From Massilia pinisoli (GTDB lineage: Bacteria > Pseudomonadota > Gammaproteobacteria > Burkholderiales > Burkholderiaceae_D): a stretch of DNA of 64,000 bases. The position numbers and the translations under genes were made by a program. Of this stretch, positions 60,368 through 64,000 are shown piece after piece. The DNA is taken from positions 19,022-83,021 of the forward strand of contig NZ_JANUGW010000029.1 of assembly GCF_024753285.1 (NCBI RefSeq), read 5' to 3'. Positions within the stretch are counted from its first letter, which is position 1; each line of letters starts with the position of its first letter. Under the pieces are notes generated by a model, which was given only the letters and a program-made list of their open reading frames with translations, made no database searches and had not been told where the DNA came from.

Positions 60368-61096
60368 TCACGGCTCTTCGGTCCGGTGCACGTCGCGCCA
60401 CGCGAGCATCGCGACCAGGCGTTCTTCCTTGTCCGCGTCGAAGCCGCACGTGGCGTCGAAACGGGCCGGGTTCTCGTACGTGCCGAACAGCCAGTCCCAC
60501 CAGACGATGTCGCCGTAGTTGTTGCGATGGCGGCCGTACTGGTGGTGCACGCGATGCATTTCCGGGCGCTGGAAGAACCAGCCGATCCAGCGCGGCGTGC
60601 GCACGCTCGTGTGATAGAAGAATTCGCCGAGCGCCGTGCACAACGTATAGACGGCGCCGGCGGCGGGCGACAGTCCCAGCATCGCGTAGACGAGCAGGCT
60701 GCCCATGATGGAGTTGACGACCATCTCGACGGGGTGCTTGTAGAACGACGTGATCACCTCGATGCGCTGCGGGCTGTGGTGGATCTGGTGGAACAGGCGC
60801 CACAGCAGGTCGGATTCGTGGCGCGCCCGATGCCACCAGTAGAACACGAACGTGGCGACGAAGTATGCGACCATGCCGCCGGCCGCGGGGCCGAGGTGCT
60901 GCGACAGGTGGAACAGCGAAGTACCGGACAGCCAGCGTTCCCACGTGAAGCCGGCCAGCAGCACGACGCACAGCTGCACGGCGTTGATGGCAAGGACGCG
61001 CAATGGCCACGTGCGCACATGGGGCAAGCGCCAGCCTGGGATCAAGCGTTCGAGCAGGAAACAGGCGAAAAATACGATGAAGATGGTGGGCAGCAT
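60368..61096 (-). CDS. Fatty-acid hydroxylase / sterol desaturase family membrane protein
   Basis: 242 residues with about five membrane helices. The di-iron His clusters are complete: WHRARH near 88, HQIHHS near 103 and HRVHHQYGRHRNN near 177. These enzymes hydroxylate or desaturate lipids in the inner membrane with O2; relatives in bacteria act on hopanoids, ornithine lipids or carotenoids. The stop is seven bases from the convergent SDR gene. Confidence 0.93.
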   Translation of the reverse strand: MLPTIFIVFFACFLLERLIPGWRLPHVRTWPLRVLAINAVQLCVVLLAGFTWERWLSGTSLFHLSQHLGPAAGGMVAYFVATFVFYWWHRARHESDLLWRLFHQIHHSPQRIEVITSFYKHPVEMVVNSIMGSLLVYAMLGLSPAAGAVYTLCTALGEFFYHTSVRTPRWIGWFFQRPEMHRVHHQYGRHRNNYGDIVWWDWLFGTYENPARFDATCGFDADKEERLVAMLAWRDVHRTEEP

Positions 61097-61382
61097 GGGA
61101 TCCTCGTGGGTTGTCGGAATCCCATCCTGGCGGCACGCGCGGCCGGCCGCCAGCGCCGCGTCGCGCGGTCCGCGCCGGCGCTACCGCCGGTCGCCGATTG
61201 TGCTACTTCAGTCTGTGGACGAACAATAACGTCTGCCACACCCTGGAGGCCACGCAGGTAAGAGCATTGTTGCAGTCCCGAGAACTGCGACGCACCCTAC
61301 GTAGGGCCGATTTATTGATGGCGATCAGCCCATTACTTCGGTAATCGATTTGACTTGATAAACATACGTCCAATTCTGGCCG
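61097..61382. other. Intergenic region with short palindromes
   Basis: No gene is seen. It contains a perfect 12-bp palindrome (CCCTAC-GTAGGG, 61295-61306) and a small hairpin with a TTCG loop (61332-61345). GC content drops rightward toward the atypical island. The 129-bp repeat element begins at its end. Confidence 0.5.
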
Positions 61383-61511
61383 AGGCTGCATAAAAACACG
61401 GGCCTGACGAGACGTCCGCAGGGCCGGGTGTTCCAAAATGCTCGCTACGACGTTTTCACCAGGTGTGGGAGCCCCCTGAAAACGTCGTGATTTCGCGTTT
61501 TTACACTGCCT
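61383..61511. repeat. 129-bp MITE-like element
   Basis: The ends form an imperfect 18-bp terminal inverted repeat (AGGCTGCATAAAAACACG at left; CGCGTTTTTACACTGCCT at right, 14 of 18 positions matching). Inside is a perfect 12-bp inverted repeat, ACGACGTTTTCA and its complement (61447-61458, 61477-61488). There is no open frame. The left end is matched again at 63974-63999. The likely origin is a miniature derivative or remnant of an insertion sequence. Confidence 0.48.
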
Positions 61512-61585
61512 GCGCCGATTGCAGACCCACCTGAACGTCCGCAGCTACCCCACAGCGGCCTGTCGAAGGAGTCATTGGCTCTTCA

Positions 61586-62677
61586 TTATTTACCAGGCGT
61601 CGTATAGCGTACACCACCGGCGCGCTTTAGTATCTCTTGCACATCCCGACGATTTTCGAAAATGGCGAGGTCGAGCGGCGTGGGAGATTCCTCGTCGTTG
61701 ACGGGAAATCCGGCCTTCAACGCGGCCTCGATCACGACAGCAGAACTGCGCCGAACCAGAATTCCCAACAACGACGCACCCGTCTTGTACGTGCAGCGCG
61801 TATCCACCCGTCCCATCAACGCGGTCATTGCTGCGTCGATGGCCTCGTCCCGATTTTCGAAGTCGCGCACACGACCAGTGCGATCGGGCGACGGCAGATC
61901 CAGCAATTCATTTGCCGCCTGACACATGGCTTCGCTAGTGCCGCCGGTAGCCAGCAATTCGTCAGCCTGCTGCAGTATCGCGCTCCGTCCCCGCGGTGGA
62001 ACAGGCACGGGTTCTCCCAGGGCAGGCAGCGCCTTGAGATCCTCTTCCAGCTTGGCCGCCCACAGTGGGACAATCTCGGTCGTGTGGCAATGTCCACCGC
62101 AGAATACTTGTTTGAGTGGCGCCAATAGTTCGGTATGTATCTCGCAGAAATCGGCACCCGACAACCAATACTGTTTCGCCTTGCCGCTCACGTAGACGCT
62201 GACCCCGGCATGCGCTACTTCTGCGGAACAAGCACGACTTTCCGTGACCTGGTATGAGGCGTGGCGCGTCGGACCATCACGGCGCGCATATTGCTCGATG
62301 ATCTTGCGTGCCGCGCCGGCCTCCACAGCGCGCATGTCAACGGATGAGTAGTCACGGTCGCGCAGCAGCCATGCGTGCTCGCCTTCGATGAACAGGCCAA
62401 ACCGTGTGCCTAGATCGTGTTGCACGAACACGGCCTCATCCAGCCTGGTGAGCGGCACCTGCTGCAGGAAGAAGCGTATTTGCCAGCCGCGTTTGTCGAT
62501 CGTTTTATATAGATTGAAAGTATCGTTCCAACCCTGCCGGATTGGCGGAGCGTCTGCCCGCTGCGCTGCAAATGTAAGGTCCCAGCCGGCGGGCACGTCC
62601 ATGGCGCGCGTCGTACCGGCTAAGCATCCCCCTGCAACCAGCAACCATACTCCCCAACCGCGCATGCGTCTCATCAT
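61586..62677 (-). CDS. Secreted protein with C-terminal ankyrin-like repeat
   Basis: 363 residues with a signal peptide (1-25, GVWLLVAGGCLAGTTRA). The middle has several Cys (FCEIHTELL, CGGHCHTTE) and no known domain; the end (VIEAALKAGFPVNDEESPTP LDLAIFENRRDV region) reads as one or two ankyrin repeats. The gene is less GC-rich than the rest of the window. Its ATG overlaps the stop of the upstream membrane-protein gene (ATGA), so the two are coupled. Function unknown. Confidence 0.72.
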   Translation of the reverse strand: MMRRMRGWGVWLLVAGGCLAGTTRAMDVPAGWDLTFAAQRADAPPIRQGWNDTFNLYKTIDKRGWQIRFFLQQVPLTRLDEAVFVQHDLGTRFGLFIEGEHAWLLRDRDYSSVDMRAVEAGAARKIIEQYARRDGPTRHASYQVTESRACSAEVAHAGVSVYVSGKAKQYWLSGADFCEIHTELLAPLKQVFCGGHCHTTEIVPLWAAKLEEDLKALPALGEPVPVPPRGRSAILQQADELLATGGTSEAMCQAANELLDLPSPDRTGRVRDFENRDEAIDAAMTALMGRVDTRCTYKTGASLLGILVRRSSAVVIEAALKAGFPVNDEESPTPLDLAIFENRRDVQEILKRAGGVRYTTPGK

Positions 62678-63057
62678 GTTTTCTTTCCGTTAGTTCCTGC
62701 CCAGGACAGTATCAAGAACATATTGTGTACTGCTCCGGGCTTCTGCGACTGCGCCAAGGACCTGTCGACCATACTCGACTTACTGCTCAGTTCGCGTGCA
62801 CAATGAGCCAAACCGCAGAGGATCATGTAGCCGACCTGAGCGAACGGCAGCGAGAAGAAGTCTGGCCAAATTTCGAATAGAAGGCTAAGAGAATAGGACG
62901 AGGGTAGAGTTATTACTGCAAGGACGATATCCGGTAACAGATGCTCTCGCTGAGAGTGAAGCAGCGTCGCGTCAACATAAAGTGCCCAGCTGGCTGCTAG
63001 CAGCACGACTATTAAGTAGGCCGTTGCCACTGTATGCTTTTTTTTCGATATTTTCAT
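62674..63057 (-). CDS. Small membrane protein, 127 aa
   Basis: Begins MKISKKKHTVATAYLIVVLL and has two to three hydrophobic segments (residues 10-30, 42-62, 67-85) with a polar tail. It resembles small SCO4225-like membrane proteins but I would not assign it firmly. Low GC for this genome. First of a coupled pair with the ankyrin-like gene. The 107 bp upstream hold one copy of a dispersed repeat and no other gene. Confidence 0.62.
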   Translation of the reverse strand: MKISKKKHTVATAYLIVVLLAASWALYVDATLLHSQREHLLPDIVLAVITLPSSYSLSLLFEIWPDFFSLPFAQVGYMILCGLAHCARELSSKSSMVDRSLAQSQKPGAVHNMFLILSWAGTNGKKT

Positions 63058-63138
63058 ATTAAGGGCCGTTTCTAGTCAAAACCCTGCCGTTGGGCCAGCA
63101 CAGCATCCCGCAAAGCGAGAAAAGTCATTGACGGCTAC

Positions 63139-63171
63139 GACCGGCCGGAATCGACCCAAACCGGTCATCGA
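63139..63171. repeat. Dispersed 33-nt repeat, copy A
   Basis: Matches 25 of 33 positions with 63595-63627 (shared words GGAA, CGACC, CGG, TCGA). It lies at the 3' end of the small acidic protein gene, covering its last codons and stop. Copy B lies just after the 3' end of the next upstream gene. Confidence 0.35.
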
Positions 63172-63482
63172 CTCGGAGCAGCTACGTCTTCGAGATCGTT
63201 GTAAAAGGCAGGATACGCATCCCACGAAGCGTAGTAGCAGACAAAATCAGCCTTTGTTTCTCTAGAACTGCGCTTTTGGCTAATCATCTCGAGCAATTCT
63301 GTCACGCCGTCTGTCTCAAGAAAATATGTATAGCCCTGATGCGTCACCTCCGGCGGAATCGAAAAGTTCTCTCCGAACTGAACGATCACTGCTTCGCTAC
63401 CCTGGTGAAACGGTTCTCGAGCACATATGACAAAGTCATCTGGCATGTGCGGCGACATGAAGATTGCGTCTATGAGCTTCAT
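63165..63482 (-). CDS. Small acidic protein, 105 aa
   Basis: Starts MKLIDAIFMSPHMPDDFVI and ends in CYYASWDAYPAFYNDLEDV; soluble, acidic and aromatic-rich. By eye it resembles small DUF7716-like proteins, which in other genomes lie near polymorphic toxins, but this is tentative. The start at 63482 is chosen because upstream codons look non-coding; no good ribosome site is present. GC content is low. Confidence 0.62.
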   Translation of the reverse strand: MKLIDAIFMSPHMPDDFVICAREPFHQGSEAVIVQFGENFSIPPEVTHQGYTYFLETDGVTELLEMISQKRSSRETKADFVCYYASWDAYPAFYNDLEDVAAPSR

Positions 63483-63594
63483 AGGAATGCGCTGGGAATG
63501 TTGCAAGTGGTTCGGATAGGTCCGCTCTTGGCCGGTCTGGGCCAGTCGAGCCAGCATAGCATGTTGCCGAGCCGACAAACTCTCAGACTGTCAC

Positions 63595-63627
63595 GACAGG
63601 CAGGAACCGACCTGAAGCGGCCCTCGA
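63595..63627. repeat. Dispersed 33-nt repeat, copy B
   Basis: Second copy of the element at 63139, ten bases beyond the stop of the leftward gene at 63638. The same relative placement after two neighbouring genes suggests either a shared terminator-like role or duplicated spacer DNA. Confidence 0.35.
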
Positions 63628-63637
63628 GCTTTTTTCG

Positions 63638-63931
63638 TCATGCACCGAGCGTCCGAAGGGCGGGAATTAAGAGAGCTAGCCCGAGAAAGGCAAGCAAGAC
63701 CGCCCCTTTGATCGCTAGTTCCGCCCAAGGGAATGGAATACTGCCATCTGGATTGCTCCAGCCGCCTGGAACATCATCATCGATCGTGATTAGGTGCCCT
63801 GCGAAAGCCCAAACGGCGAAACCTATCGCCGTGTACAGATACGGCACATTCCAGATTAGGGACAGAATGACGGCAGTTGAGCAAACCATCGCTAGCATGA
63901 TGCCGTACCGCTTGCGTTTAGAAACGCCCAC
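63638..63931 (-). CDS. Small membrane protein, 97 aa
   Basis: MGVSKRKRYGIMLAMVCSTA starts a protein with three hydrophobic stretches (residues 9-27, 30-48, 72-92) around an acidic loop (TIDDDVPGGWSNPDG). It has a positive N-terminus and is probably in the inner membrane. No family is recognised. It is the first gene of the leftward island run, 43 bp from the IS-like end at the window edge. Confidence 0.6.
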   Translation of the reverse strand: MGVSKRKRYGIMLAMVCSTAVILSLIWNVPYLYTAIGFAVWAFAGHLITIDDDVPGGWSNPDGSIPFPWAELAIKGAVLLAFLGLALLIPALRTLGA

Positions 63932-63973
63932 GTCCCTATCTCCTTCGACACGAACAAAACCAACGACCGCTCG

Positions 63974-64000
63974 TGGCCCAGGCTGTGTAAAAACATAGGT
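63974..64000 (+). mobile_element. IS-like terminus, cut by window end
   Basis: Bases 63974-63999 match 61377-61402 at 21 of 26 positions (TGGCC, AGGCTG, TAAAAACA and GG shared). Both lie in the same orientation. The sequence looks like the terminal inverted repeat of an insertion sequence whose body would lie beyond the window. Confidence 0.42.

Noticed and set aside
63061..63640. Integron cassette array, suggested by orphan low-GC genes in one direction, a GTTGGGC word near 63091 and repeats after genes
   Set aside because: No matching RYYYAAC partner at attC distance, no recombination-site palindrome and no integrase gene. The repeats do not have the attC layout.
1..64000. CRISPR arrays, tRNA or rRNA genes
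   Set aside because: No regularly spaced direct repeats, cloverleaf-like sequences or conserved rRNA words were found on either strand by eye.

Overview
The window is GC-rich (roughly two thirds G+C by eye) chromosomal DNA from a Gram-negative bacterium, most likely a betaproteobacterium of the Burkholderiales, probably Oxalobacteraceae (Massilia-like). This placement is an inference from the PEP-CTERM protein, the many LysR regulators, the poly-Gly lipoproteins, ppk1-sixA with ppx nearby, and tssF/tssG. No rRNA, tRNA, CRISPR array or complete insertion sequence was found.

Layout. 1-3.4 kb: end of an ADP-forming acyl-CoA ligase, a cation-diffusion transporter and a small unknown gene. 3.4-11.7 kb: a copper block, with two small His/Met/Cys-rich exported proteins, a TolC-type outer-membrane lipoprotein, a Tat-exported multicopper oxidase, a TonB-dependent receptor and, convergent to these, a CopA ATPase fused at its C-terminus to a CopZ-like domain. 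copA has a MerR-type promoter with a 19-bp spacer. 11.7-14.6 kb: an isolated tssF-tssG pair of type VI secretion baseplate genes. 14.7-23 kb: redox enzymes (GST, SDRs, aldo/keto reductase) with LysR/TetR regulators and a GAF-GGDEF-EAL protein whose GGDEF half looks inactive. 23-25.7 kb: a pirin-DoxX-OsmC-pirin stress operon behind a 21-bp palindrome. 25.9-29.6 kb: acyl-CoA synthetase, flavodoxin-fold oxidoreductase, YjbR-like protein and a nitroreductase-like protein. 29.6-31.5 kb: a PEP-CTERM exoprotein with a sigma-54-like promoter and an upstream palindrome, then AT-rich DNA.

31.5-45.4 kb: a LysR gene, two paralogous perhydrolase-type hydrolases (one cytosolic, one with a Tat signal), an orphan soluble histidine kinase, a YtcJ-type amidohydrolase, a DUF1275 protein, and a leftward XapX / receiver / FixJ-type regulator / molybdopterin oxidoreductase operon, followed by a YcaC-like hydrolase with a divergent AraC gene. 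45.4-48.1 kb: ppk1-sixA behind a probable Pho box. 48-51.3 kb: MFS exporter with divergent AraC, a RidA-like protein and a frameshifted acetyltransferase. 51.4-54.7 kb: two tandem paralogous lipoprotein genes, each preceded by the same 27-nt element, and a predicted outer-membrane protein. 54.7-61.1 kb: NTF2-like protein, ppx, a secreted alkaline-phosphatase-superfamily enzyme with its own Pho-box-like promoter, a LysR/SDR pair and a fatty-acid-hydroxylase-type membrane protein.

61.1-64 kb is different: lower GC, four unfamiliar leftward genes (two membrane proteins, a secreted ankyrin-like protein, a small acidic protein), a 129-bp element with imperfect terminal inverted repeats, and a second copy of the same terminus at the window edge. 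It looks like a recently acquired island bordered by IS-type ends.

Main themes are copper handling, phosphate/polyphosphate metabolism under apparent PhoB control, electrophile/redox stress and cell-envelope proteins. Most regulatory calls rest on motif geometry read by eye and need testing.
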